Shown here one piece after another: positions 51,802 through 60,126 of a stretch of 64,000 bases of DNA. Every line of letters begins with the position of its first letter. The first letter of the stretch is position 1. Location: contig NZ_JACGXS010000001.1 in the NCBI RefSeq assembly GCF_014117215.1, forward strand, positions 744,001 through 808,000, given 5' to 3'. The translations under genes and the position numbers were made by a program. The DNA comes from Stenotrophomonas tumulicola (GTDB lineage Bacteria > Pseudomonadota > Gammaproteobacteria > Xanthomonadales > Xanthomonadaceae). Below the pieces are notes generated by a model. That model was not told where the DNA came from. It saw nothing but the letters and a program-made list of their open reading frames with translations, and did not search any database.

Positions 51802-53448
51802 ATGAAACCCGAACAGCGCCGTCATGCAATACCCCATCCGCGCAGGCGTACCCTCGCTGCGGCGCTGATGTTGATCCTGTCGCCGACGCTGGTCGCTGCG
51901 CAGCAGGCTGCGGTGGATGCCGCCCCCGAACCGTCGGCCCCGGCCACGGTCACCCTCAATGAATACGTGGTGCGCGGCAATACCGTGCTGGACATGGCCC
52001 AGATCGAGCAGGCCGTGGCGCCTTTCCTCGGGCCGGGCAAGACCATGGCTGACGTGGAGAGCGCACGCGATGCCTTGACCGAGCTGTACCAGAAGGCGGG
52101 CTATCAGTCGGTCTACGTCGAATTGCCGGAACAGCAGGTGAGCGGTGGCGTGGTGCTGCTGAAGGTCAACCAGACCCCGATCGGCCAGCTGCGCGTGGTC
52201 GGCACCCGGCATGAATCGCCCGAACGCATCCTGCAGCGGGTGCCCTCGCTGGCCGAGGGCGAGGTGCCGGACTTCACCGCCGCACAGGCCGAACTGTCGG
52301 CGCTCAACCGGGGTGGCCTGCGCCAGGTGATGCCATTGGTGCGCGAAGGTGCGAGCCCCGGCACCATGGACGTGGACCTGCAGGTGGAGGAACGTTCGCC
52401 GTGGCGCGCCAGCGCCGCGTTGAACAACGACCACAGCGCCGACACCGAAGACCTGCGCCTGAGTGCGTCCATCGGCCATGACAACCTGTGGCAGCGCGGC
52501 CACAGCGCCTCGCTGAGCCTGTATACCGCGCCGGAAGACACCGACCAGGCCAAGGTCATCTCCGCCTCGTACGTGGCTCCCTTCGAAGGCACGCCATGGG
52601 GGCTGGAGTTTTCCGGCTACACCTCCGACAGCCAGGTGCTCAATGTCGGCGGGCAGGGGAGCGTCGGTGGTGGCACCAGCGTGCTGGGCGACGGCCATGC
52701 GGTGGGCGTCAAGCTGACCTACCTGCTGCCGGGCAGCGCAGCGTGGTGGCGGCAACTGAGCCTGGGGGTGGACTTCAAGGACACCGAGGAAGACACCCGG
52801 CTGGGCGGGGACAGCATGACCACGCCGCTGAAGTACGCACCGATCACCCTGGGCCTGACCGGCGTGCGCCAGGGCGAGCGTGATGTCACCAGCTTCAATG
52901 CGCAGCTGGTGGCCGGTACCCGCCGCCTGCTCGGCTATGGCAGCGACACGGCGGGCTTCGACCAGAAACGCTACCGTGCCGACCCCAGCTTCTTCGCGCT
53001 GAAGGGCGAGCTGTCCAATACCCACACCTTCGACAGCGACTGGCAGTGGTATGCGCGCGGCTCGCTGCAGGTGACCGATGCACCGCTGGTATCGGCCGAA
53101 CAGTACGCCGCCGGTGGCATGTACACCGTACGCGGTTTCCTTTCGGCCGAAGCCATCGGTGATTACGGTGCGCTGGCCAACGTGGAATGGCGCACCCCGG
53201 CGTGGCGTGCGGGCGACTGGCTGGATGCGCGCCTGTACGCCTTCGCCGACGCGGCCTACCTGCGCCTGCGCGCGCCGCTGCCCGAACAGGACGACAAGTA
53301 CAACCTGGCCTCGGTGGGCCTGGGTGCATCAATACGCCTGGGCGAACACTTCCAGCTTCGTTTCGATTACGCCTATCCCTACAGCGATGGACCGTCCACC
53401 CGAAAGGACGATCCGCGTTTCCATTTCAACCTCAGCACCAGCTACTGA
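51802..53448 (+). CDS. pdtB: TpsB outer-membrane transporter (ShlB/FhaC/HecB family), PdtB-like
   Basis: This is a 548-residue Omp85-superfamily transporter. A signal peptide (to about 34) precedes POTRA1 (about 50-125, VTLNEYVVRGNTVLDMAQIE) and POTRA2 (about 125-200, IGQLRVVGTRHESPERILQR). A 16-strand barrel follows. The pore-loop signature VRGF occurs in GGMYTVRGFLSAEAIGDYGA, and the last strand ends FHFNLSTSY. It should recognise the TPS domain of the 4138-residue exoprotein and pass it through the outer membrane. It is followed by dedicated ExbB, ExbD and TonB genes, as around P. aeruginosa pdtB. Confidence 0.92.
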   Translation: MKPEQRRHAIPHPRRRTLAAALMLILSPTLVAAQQAAVDAAPEPSAPATVTLNEYVVRGNTVLDMAQIEQAVAPFLGPGKTMADVESARDALTELYQKAGYQSVYVELPEQQVSGGVVLLKVNQTPIGQLRVVGTRHESPERILQRVPSLAEGEVPDFTAAQAELSALNRGGLRQVMPLVREGASPGTMDVDLQVEERSPWRASAALNNDHSADTEDLRLSASIGHDNLWQRGHSASLSLYTAPEDTDQAKVISASYVAPFEGTPWGLEFSGYTSDSQVLNVGGQGSVGGGTSVLGDGHAVGVKLTYLLPGSAAWWRQLSLGVDFKDTEEDTRLGGDSMTTPLKYAPITLGLTGVRQGERDVTSFNAQLVAGTRRLLGYGSDTAGFDQKRYRADPSFFALKGELSNTHTFDSDWQWYARGSLQVTDAPLVSAEQYAAGGMYTVRGFLSAEAIGDYGALANVEWRTPAWRAGDWLDARLYAFADAAYLRLRAPLPEQDDKYNLASVGLGASIRLGEHFQLRFDYAYPYSDGPSTRKDDPRFHFNLSTSY

Positions 53449-53481
53449 CGCGCCGTGCGCGTCGAACCGGAGATCCTTCGC

Positions 53482-55272
53482 ATGGCACGTTTCCTCCCCA
53501 AACTGCTGCTGTTGCTTGCCGCGCTGGTCGCGCTGCCGGCCTGGGCCGCCGACGCCGACTGGTGGCAGGCCGAATGGCAGTACCGCAAGCCGATCACCCT
53601 GGATGCCGGCCCGCAGGGCGCCGGGCTGGGTGCCGACCCTGGCCGCAGCGCGGTGCTGCTGCGCCTGCATACCGGCAATTTCGCATTCGACGGCGTCGCC
53701 GAAGGCGGCAAGGACCTGCGTTTCATCTCCGCCGATGGGCGCACCGTGCTGAACCACCAGGTCGAACAGTTCGATCCGGAACTGGGCATGGCGCTGGTGT
53801 GGGTGGACGTGCCGAACCTGGCCGCGAGCGCCGTGCAGACCATCTGGATGTATTACGGCAACGCCAATGCGCCTTCCAGTGGCAACGGCCAGCAGGTATT
53901 CGATCCGGACTACACGCTGGTCTACCACTTCGCCGAGGCCAACGCCCCGGCGCGCGACACCACCGCGTATGGCAACAATGCCGGTGCCGTGGTGGCGCCG
54001 GCGGAAGGCGCGGTGATCGGGCGTGGCGTGCAGCTCGGTGCGGCGCCCTTGCCGCTGCCGGCCAGCGCCTCGCTGGCCAACGCGGCGGGTGCGGCATTCA
54101 CCTTCTCCGCATGGATCAAGCCGTCCGCGCAGGCTGGCGTGCAGGCACTGTACAGCCGCCGCGAAGGCGACGGCGAAACCAGCAGCGAACTGCTGCTGGG
54201 GCTGGCGGACCGCGCTCCGTTCGTACAGCTCAACGGCCAGCGCAGCGCGCTGGCGCAGGCGATCCCGGAAGGGCAGTGGGCGCACGTCGCCCTGACCGCC
54301 GCCAACGGCACCCTGCAGCTGTACCTCAACGGCCGCGCGGTGGCCGAACTGGCTGGCGAACTGCCTGCTTTCACCAGCGCGCCGGTGATGGGTGCCGACG
54401 CGCCCGGTGCGGCCGAGCCGCTGGCCAACTTCGACGGCGCGCTGGATGAACTGCGTCTTTCACGCGTGGCGCGTTCGCCGGCGCTGTTGCAGGCCGATGC
54501 GGCCAGCCAGGGCGGCGACTCGCGCCTGGCCAGCTATGGCCCGGACGAGCAGACCACCGGCCAGAGCCACTTCGGTTTCATCCTCAAGGCGATGCCGGTC
54601 GATGCCTGGGTGGTGGTGGCGCTGCTGGGCCTGATGCTGCTGGTTTCGTGGGCGATCATGATCGCCAAGAGCCGCTACTTCGGCACGGTGGCCAAGGCCA
54701 ACGCGGCATTCACCGTGCAGTACCGGCAGATCGCCGGTGCACCGGTGGCATCGCTGCAGGAACTGGAGCGTCGCGGTGCCATCGGCAAGGACGTGGTCGC
54801 CGACTCCACCCTGTGGCGGCTGTACCGCATGGCGATGGATGAAGTGAAGGGACGCCAGCATGGCAACCCGGGCCTGTCCGGGTCGGCGATCGCCGCCATC
54901 CGCGCCACGCTGGATGCCGAGGTGATCCGCGAAAGCGAGCGCATGAGCCGGCGCATGAACTGGCTGTCCACCACGATCGAAGGGGCGCCGTACGTGGGCC
55001 TGTTCGGCACGGTGATCGGCATCATGCTGGTGTTCGTGGTGGCGGCGATGGCCGGTGCGGTGGACATCAATTCGGTGGCGCCGGGCATGGCCGCGGCACT
55101 GCTGTGCACCGCGGCCGGCCTGGGCGTGGCGATCCCGGCACTGTTCGGCTACAACTGGCTGGTTTCGCGTTCGGAATCGATCGCTGCGGACATGGCGGTG
55201 TTCGTGGACGAGTTCACCGCACGGCTTGCCGAAGAGTTCGACCGCGATGCGGTCGGCTCCGTGCAGGCCTGA
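53482..55272 (+). CDS. DUF2341-LamG-ExbB fusion protein
   Basis: The 596-residue protein has a signal peptide (1-22, LPAWA/AD), a periplasmic DUF2341 domain (about 30-145, WQAEWQYRKPITLDAG ... WVDVPNLAASAVQTIWMYYG) and a LamG/concanavalin-like beta-sandwich (about 150-350, FTFSAWIKPSAQAGVQALYS). The complete MotA/TolQ/ExbB channel (about 370-590) follows, with the first membrane segment WVVVALLGLMLLVSWAIMIA and the family core EGAPYVGLFGTVIGIMLVFV. It would drive TonB with the proton-motive force. GGAGA precedes the chosen ATG; an upstream GTG in frame is less likely. Confidence 0.85.
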   Translation: MARFLPKLLLLLAALVALPAWAADADWWQAEWQYRKPITLDAGPQGAGLGADPGRSAVLLRLHTGNFAFDGVAEGGKDLRFISADGRTVLNHQVEQFDPELGMALVWVDVPNLAASAVQTIWMYYGNANAPSSGNGQQVFDPDYTLVYHFAEANAPARDTTAYGNNAGAVVAPAEGAVIGRGVQLGAAPLPLPASASLANAAGAAFTFSAWIKPSAQAGVQALYSRREGDGETSSELLLGLADRAPFVQLNGQRSALAQAIPEGQWAHVALTAANGTLQLYLNGRAVAELAGELPAFTSAPVMGADAPGAAEPLANFDGALDELRLSRVARSPALLQADAASQGGDSRLASYGPDEQTTGQSHFGFILKAMPVDAWVVVALLGLMLLVSWAIMIAKSRYFGTVAKANAAFTVQYRQIAGAPVASLQELERRGAIGKDVVADSTLWRLYRMAMDEVKGRQHGNPGLSGSAIAAIRATLDAEVIRESERMSRRMNWLSTTIEGAPYVGLFGTVIGIMLVFVVAAMAGAVDINSVAPGMAAALLCTAAGLGVAIPALFGYNWLVSRSESIAADMAVFVDEFTARLAEEFDRDAVGSVQA

Positions 55273-55283
55273 GGGCGCACGAC

Positions 55284-55697
55284 ATGGCGACCACGAAGCG
55301 GTTCGGACCGAAAAAGCGCGACAAGGGCATCAACGTGACGCCCTTCGTCGATGTGCTGCTGGTGGTGCTGGTGATCTTCATCCTGACCAGCAACGCCAGT
55401 ATTCCCGGCATAGAGGTGAACCTGCCCAAGGCCAGCAACAGCATCGCGCTGGAGAAGCCGAAGACCAAGGCGATCACGGTGGACAACAACGGCCAGGTGT
55501 TCCTGGATGCCTATCCGGTCAGCCTGCCTGAACTGGAAGACCGGCTGCGTACCGAAAAGGCGACCAATCCGGACTTCCCGGTGATCGTGCGCGGCGACGC
55601 ACAGGTGCAGTACGCCCGCGTTGTCGAGGTGCTGGACCTGCTGCGGCGCATCGAAGTCAGCCAGGTCGGCCTGGTCACCGGCAAGGCGCAGGGGTAG
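55284..55697 (+). CDS. exbD: ExbD/TolR-family protein
   Basis: This is a 137-residue bitopic protein with a cytoplasmic basic N-terminus and the membrane helix FVDVLLVVLVIFILTSNAS, which carries the proton-path aspartate (NVTPFVDVLLV). A periplasmic ExbD/TolR domain follows (GIEVNLPKASNS, VIVRGDAQVQYARVVEVLDL). It completes the ExbB-ExbD motor encoded by the preceding fusion gene, 11 bases upstream. Confidence 0.93.
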   Translation: MATTKRFGPKKRDKGINVTPFVDVLLVVLVIFILTSNASIPGIEVNLPKASNSIALEKPKTKAITVDNNGQVFLDAYPVSLPELEDRLRTEKATNPDFPVIVRGDAQVQYARVVEVLDLLRRIEVSQVGLVTGKAQG

Positions 55698-55702
55698 TCC
55701 CG

Positions 55703-56398
55703 GTGCCTGCTTCCCATCCCCCCGAGAAGGGCAACAAGGAGCGCCGCCTGCGGCAGCTGGCCACCGCTGCGCTGTTCGGCGGGGCGCTGTTGCTGCTGGT
55801 CGCGCTGTTTTGGTGGCTGCTGTCCAAGGACACCGCCAGTACGCGCAGGCCGGTGAACCCACCGCAGATGCTGACCCTGCCGCCGCCACTGCCGCCTCCG
55901 CCACCGCCGCCGGAACAGCCACCGGAGCCGGAGACACCGCCTGAAGAAATACCGGATCCCGAGCCGCAGGAACCGGTTCCCGCAGACGAGCCCGAGCCGG
56001 TCCCTGACACTTCCGATCCGGTGACCATGGAGGCCGATGCCCAGGCGGGCACCGACAACTTCGGCATCCGTTCCGGCAGCGGTGGTGGCATGAGCGGCAC
56101 CGGTGCCGGAGGTGCTGGCAACGCGACCTATGGCCGCTACCTCGGTTACGTGATGCAGCAGGCCATCGCCCGCGAAGACCGCCTGAAACGGCTGGCGTTC
56201 CGCCTGCAGGTCGATGTCTGGATGGATCCCGATGGCCGGATCACCCGGGTGGAGCTGAGCCGTGGCAGCGGCAATGAAGAAGCCGATATCGCCGTGGTGG
56301 AGGCCCTTCGAGCACTGGACCGCGTCGATCAACGGCCACCGGCTTCGCTGACCTTCCCGGCCCGCGTGCTGGTGCAGGGCCGTCGCCCTGGACTCTGA
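55703..56398 (+). CDS. tonB: TonB-family energy transducer
   Basis: The 231-residue protein has a membrane anchor at about residues 22-42 (AALFGGALLLLVALFWWLL), a strongly proline-rich periplasm-spanning region (about 52-105, PPPLPPPPPPPEQPPEP and EPEPVPD) and a Gly/Ser linker. The TonB C-terminal domain (about 145-225) includes LQVDVWMDPDGRITRVELSR. The GTG start lies five bases after exbD. As part of exbB-exbD-tonB beside the TpsB and porin genes, it probably serves a dedicated outer-membrane partner rather than general iron uptake. Confidence 0.9.
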   Translation: MPASHPPEKGNKERRLRQLATAALFGGALLLLVALFWWLLSKDTASTRRPVNPPQMLTLPPPLPPPPPPPEQPPEPETPPEEIPDPEPQEPVPADEPEPVPDTSDPVTMEADAQAGTDNFGIRSGSGGGMSGTGAGGAGNATYGRYLGYVMQQAIAREDRLKRLAFRLQVDVWMDPDGRITRVELSRGSGNEEADIAVVEALRALDRVDQRPPASLTFPARVLVQGRRPGL

Positions 56399-56440
56399 CC
56401 CTTCTGAACTCCCCGAATTCCTTTCGTAGCGAGACCTGTG

Positions 56441-58189
56441 ATGAACATCCGCAACCGCGTCCTGGACGCTTCGACCCTCCACCCGGTACGACGGGCGCTG
56501 CTGTGCGGCGCCGTGCTGCTTGCGCTGGGCATGCCGACCGGCGCCATGGCCGCCGAAGAGACCACCATGGTCAAGCTGATCCGCGGGCTGATCGCCAGTG
56601 GCGCGCTGCGACCGGAAGACGGCCAGGCCCTGCTGCTGCAGGCCGAAGCCGAGGCCGCCAGGGCTTCGGCCGGCACGGCGGCGGCCACCCCGGCCGCGAG
56701 TACCGGCGGGGTGGCGCTGGAAGCCGGGGATGTGCGCGTGCCTTACGTGCCGCAGCATGTGCGCGACGGCATCCGCGATGAAGTGCGCGAGGAGGTGATG
56801 GCACAGGCCAGGCAGGAAGGCTGGGCAGCACCGAACGAAGTGGCCGAGTGGACCAAGCGCATCCGGGTCAGCGGCGACATGCGCGTGCGCAGTGAATCGC
56901 GCTTCTATTCGGACAACAACAGCGACATCGAGATCGACTGGGCCGCGATCAACGGCGGCAGTGGCTACGACACCAACACCAATACCAACCTGGTACTGCC
57001 GCCGCTGCGCAACACCCGCCAGGATCGCCGCAACCTGTGGCGCATCCGTGCGCGGCTTGCGGTGGAAGCGGACATCAGCGAGCGCACCCGTGCCGGGGTC
57101 CGCCTGGCCAGCGGCAGCAGCGACGGCCCGGTATCGACCACCGAACAGCTGGGCGGCGGACTGAGCAAGAAGGACCTGTGGCTGGACCAGGCGTGGTTGT
57201 CGTACGCACCGGCCGATTGGGTCACGATCACGGGCGGTCGCTTCGGCAATCCGTTCTGGTCCAGCGACACGCTGTTCTCCAACGACCTCAACTTCGATGG
57301 CCTGGCGGCCAGCTTCGACCATGACCTGCCCAGCGGCGACCTGTCGTTGTTCGGCACGCTGGCGGTGGTGCCGCTGGAATACACGTCGGACAATTCGCCC
57401 AGCCAGAGCCAGGTCAAGACCCCCAACGAGAACAAGTGGCTCAGTGGCGCGCAGGCCGGGGTGAACTGGCGCTTCAACGAGAGCAACGCCCTGCGCGCGG
57501 CGGTGGGTTACTACGATTACAAGAACATCAGCGGCAAGCTGTCGTCGTCCTGTACGCTGTATGCCGGCGCGGCCGGCTGCGATACCGACTGGTCGCGCCC
57601 GGCGTTCATGCAGAAGGGCAATACCCTGATGCTGATCCGCGACATCGCGCTGGATCCGTTCGACCCGGCCAATACCCCGACGCCGCAGTACGTGGGGCTG
57701 GCCTCGCCGTTCCGCCTGGCCAACCTCAACCTGCGCTGGGATACCGCGCTGAGCGAGGACATCGGGCTGCGGCTGGAGGGTGACTACATCCGCAACCTGG
57801 CCTATGACGAGCGGGCGATGTTCGCCCGCGCCAACAACGGCATCGTCAACAACTTCGGCGCCGGCGGCGGCACCGGCATCGAGGCCTTCCGCAGCGGTGA
57901 TACCGCATGGATGCTGCAGGCCACCTTCGGTGCCACCACGCTGGACAAGAAGGGCCAGTGGCAGGCGCTGCTGGGCTACAAGCACATCGAAGCCGATGCG
58001 TTGCCGGATGCCTACAACGACCCGAACTTCCATCTGGGCGGTACCAACGCGCGCGGTTACTACGTGGGCGGGGCGTACGCCTTCGATCGCCGTTCGTGGC
58101 TGAGCGCGAAGTGGATGGCGGCCAAGGAAGTCAGTGGCGCGCCACTGGCCATCGACGTGTTCCAGCTGGAGTTCAACACCGGTTTCTAG
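56441..58189 (+). CDS. Putative outer-membrane porin (Porin_5-like)
   Basis: This is a 582-residue outer-membrane barrel protein. The signal peptide ends near AMA/AEE. A short helical N-terminal stretch (MVKLIRGLIASGALRPEDGQ) resembles the oligomerising region of several porins. The rest alternates short polar turns with aromatic-bounded strands and ends VFQLEFNTGF with terminal Phe. Strand segments such as DMRVRSESRFYSDNNSD and YVGGAYAFDRRSWLSAKWM fit the 'putative porin' family. It is preceded by tonB in the same direction, so it may be the energised partner or simply a diffusion channel induced with the island. Confidence 0.75.
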   Translation: MNIRNRVLDASTLHPVRRALLCGAVLLALGMPTGAMAAEETTMVKLIRGLIASGALRPEDGQALLLQAEAEAARASAGTAAATPAASTGGVALEAGDVRVPYVPQHVRDGIRDEVREEVMAQARQEGWAAPNEVAEWTKRIRVSGDMRVRSESRFYSDNNSDIEIDWAAINGGSGYDTNTNTNLVLPPLRNTRQDRRNLWRIRARLAVEADISERTRAGVRLASGSSDGPVSTTEQLGGGLSKKDLWLDQAWLSYAPADWVTITGGRFGNPFWSSDTLFSNDLNFDGLAASFDHDLPSGDLSLFGTLAVVPLEYTSDNSPSQSQVKTPNENKWLSGAQAGVNWRFNESNALRAAVGYYDYKNISGKLSSSCTLYAGAAGCDTDWSRPAFMQKGNTLMLIRDIALDPFDPANTPTPQYVGLASPFRLANLNLRWDTALSEDIGLRLEGDYIRNLAYDERAMFARANNGIVNNFGAGGGTGIEAFRSGDTAWMLQATFGATTLDKKGQWQALLGYKHIEADALPDAYNDPNFHLGGTNARGYYVGGAYAFDRRSWLSAKWMAAKEVSGAPLAIDVFQLEFNTGF

Positions 58190-58275
58190 CCGCGACGGCC
58201 GGGCCGGAAGGACAGGGCAGGGCGGTGCAGGAGCAGCCGTCCGCGCAGGGGACGTGCACCACGAAGGAGGATCCG

Positions 58276-58635
58276 ATGAGTCGACGCAAACTGTTTGAAA
58301 GCCAGCAGCCGGGTGTCCAGCCGATCGGCCCGGGGCCAGCCTACGTATCGGTGGAGGGCCTGCGCCAGCACCTCGCCGAGTTCCTGCTTTACTCGGCCCG
58401 TCCCGTGGTGATCATGCGTGGCCGCAGCGAAGTGGGCTACTTCCTGCCGGCCCGGTGCTGGCGCGAACGCGACGACGATCCGGATGCAGCCGATGCCACC
58501 CGCGAGCTGCTCGATGCGGCTGGCTTCCAGGCCGAGGACATCGAGCGCGCGGAACAGATGTACAACCAGATGCGCGAACGTACCGTCCGCCATCGAGGCA
58601 GCCGGGCATTGCCCGGTGCTACCCCCGCTACGTAG
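58276..58635 (+). CDS. Phd/YefM-like (prevent-host-death) protein without a toxin partner
   Basis: The 119-residue protein has a central part, YVSVEGLRQHLAEFLLYSAR followed by PVVIMRGRSEVGYFLPARCW, that fits the Phd/YefM DNA-binding fold. The C-terminal helical part (residues 75-105) resembles an antitoxin tail. AAGGAGG sits five bases before the ATG, an unusually strong site. No toxin frame follows. P. aeruginosa has PhdA, a prevent-host-death protein, inside its pdt locus, so this may be the functional counterpart. The last dozen codons and the stop lie within SMAG repeats. Confidence 0.72.
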   Translation: MSRRKLFESQQPGVQPIGPGPAYVSVEGLRQHLAEFLLYSARPVVIMRGRSEVGYFLPARCWRERDDDPDAADATRELLDAAGFQAEDIERAEQMYNQMRERTVRHRGSRALPGATPAT

Positions 58636-58788
58636 CGCCGAGCGGTGCTCGGCGGTGGTTGCGATCGGTGCTCCGCTGCGCTCGCCGGGCATGGCCCGGC
58701 GCTACCTTTGCTGCGTCGCGCCGAGCGGTGTTCGGGGGCGGTTGCGATCGGTGCTCCGCTGCGCTCGCCGGGCATGGCCCGGCGCTAC
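58601..58788. repeat. Cluster of SMAG-type stem-loops
   Basis: Elements lie at 58601-58622 (reverse, inside the Phd-like gene), 58632-58655 (direct, GTAGCGCCGAGCGGTGCTCG...), 58683-58705 (reverse) and 58766-58788 (reverse), with a decayed direct copy near 58715. Direct and reverse units are joined by a conserved linker containing GGTTGCGATCGGTGCTCCGC, forming a repeated composite of about 80 bases. It fills the gap before the convergent sensor kinase gene. Confidence 0.85.
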
Positions 58789-58803
58789 CTTCGCTGTGTC
58801 GCG

Positions 58804-60126
58804 TTACTGGCTGGCGGGCGAGGGCTGGCCGGGCAGGATCATCCGGGCCAGCAGGCCGCCGGTCTCCCGGTTGGCCAGCACCAGCCGGCCGCCGTGTGCC
58901 TTGGCGGTTTCATCGACGATGGCCAGGCCCAGGCCGATGCTGCCATTGCGCTGGCGACGGCTGGAATCGAGCCGCACGAAGGGTTCCAGCACTTCCTGCA
59001 GGCGTTGTTCGGGAATGCCCGGGCCGTCATCGGCGACTTCCACGACGATGGCCTCCGCATCCAGCCAGGCGCGCACCTCCACCATAGAACCGTGGTCGAT
59101 CGCATTGTCGATCAGGTTGCCCAGCGCCCGCTGGATCGCGTTGGGTTGGCACAGCAGCCGGATGTGGCCGGGACCTTCATAGGCGATCGACGCACCGGTG
59201 GCTTCATACTCGTCGCACAGCGTGGCCAGCAGCGCGTCCAGGTCGATCCATTCCCGTGCTTCGCTGTCCCGGGCGCCGCCGAGGAAGGCCAGCGCCGAGG
59301 ACACCATCGCCTGCATTTCGTCGATGTTCCTGCGCAGCTTCTGCCGGTCGATGCCCTGTGGCAGTTCCAGTTGCAGGCGCATGCGGGTCAGCGGCGTGCG
59401 CAGGTCGTGGCTGACCGCCGCGAGCATCCGGGTGCGCGCTTCGATCAGGCCGGTGATGCGGTCCTGCATGCTGTTGAAGGCGCGCGCGACGCTGCGGATC
59501 TCGCTGGGGCCTTCTTCGGTGATCGGTGCCGGCGAGGCGTCGCGCGCGAACTGCTCGACCTTCTCCGAGAGCCGGCGCAACGGATGGATGACGCGCCAGA
59601 TCGCCCAGAGCGACATCGCCACCACGCTGACGAACAGGAACAGGGCGGCGCCGAATGCCGGCGATCCGAAGCGGAACGGATGGTAGCCCAGCGTGCCAGT
59701 ACGCACCTCCAGTACATGGCGGCCGATCGGCACCAACACCTGGATGTTGCTGGCAAGGTCGGCGTCGCCGCAGGCGTGCACCGACAGCCCGGTCAGGTGC
59801 GGCAGCTCCGACCGCAACGCTACGCCCAGCACGAAGGCCTCCGATGAACTGCCTTCGCAGGCCACGAAGCCATCCTGCACGGTGACCTGCATGTTCGGCC
59901 GCTGCGCCGAGGCCAGCAGGGTGACCTTGCGCAGCTTGTCCTGCGGCACGCCTTGCAACAGGTCGACCAGGCTGACGATGCGATGCGCCGATGCCCACGG
60001 CCAGGGGGCACCGGCCTGCATGTTCTGCAGGTAGACCAGTGCCATCAGCAGCAGCGTGGTCGCCAGCATCGAGCTGGCGATGATCGCCACGATCTGCCCG
60101 AGCGTCGTCGCCAGGAAGCGCCGCAT
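58804..60126 (-). CDS. Sensor histidine kinase (EnvZ-like)
   Basis: The 440-residue inner-membrane kinase has transmembrane segments at about 10-33 and 157-180 that flank a periplasmic sensor of about 120 residues with two cysteines (Cys90, Cys119). HAMP follows (about 180-232), then HisKA with phospho-acceptor His240 in LAAVSHDLRTPLTRMRLQLE. HATPase_c shows the N box ALGNLIDNAIDHG, G1 box EVADDGPGIPE and G2 box GSIGLGLAIV. Its ATG shares a base with the stop of the response-regulator gene. The signal sensed is unknown. Confidence 0.92.
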   Translation of the reverse strand: MRRFLATTLGQIVAIIASSMLATTLLLMALVYLQNMQAGAPWPWASAHRIVSLVDLLQGVPQDKLRKVTLLASAQRPNMQVTVQDGFVACEGSSSEAFVLGVALRSELPHLTGLSVHACGDADLASNIQVLVPIGRHVLEVRTGTLGYHPFRFGSPAFGAALFLFVSVVAMSLWAIWRVIHPLRRLSEKVEQFARDASPAPITEEGPSEIRSVARAFNSMQDRITGLIEARTRMLAAVSHDLRTPLTRMRLQLELPQGIDRQKLRRNIDEMQAMVSSALAFLGGARDSEAREWIDLDALLATLCDEYEATGASIAYEGPGHIRLLCQPNAIQRALGNLIDNAIDHGSMVEVRAWLDAEAIVVEVADDGPGIPEQRLQEVLEPFVRLDSSRRQRNGSIGLGLAIVDETAKAHGGRLVLANRETGGLLARMILPGQPSPASQ

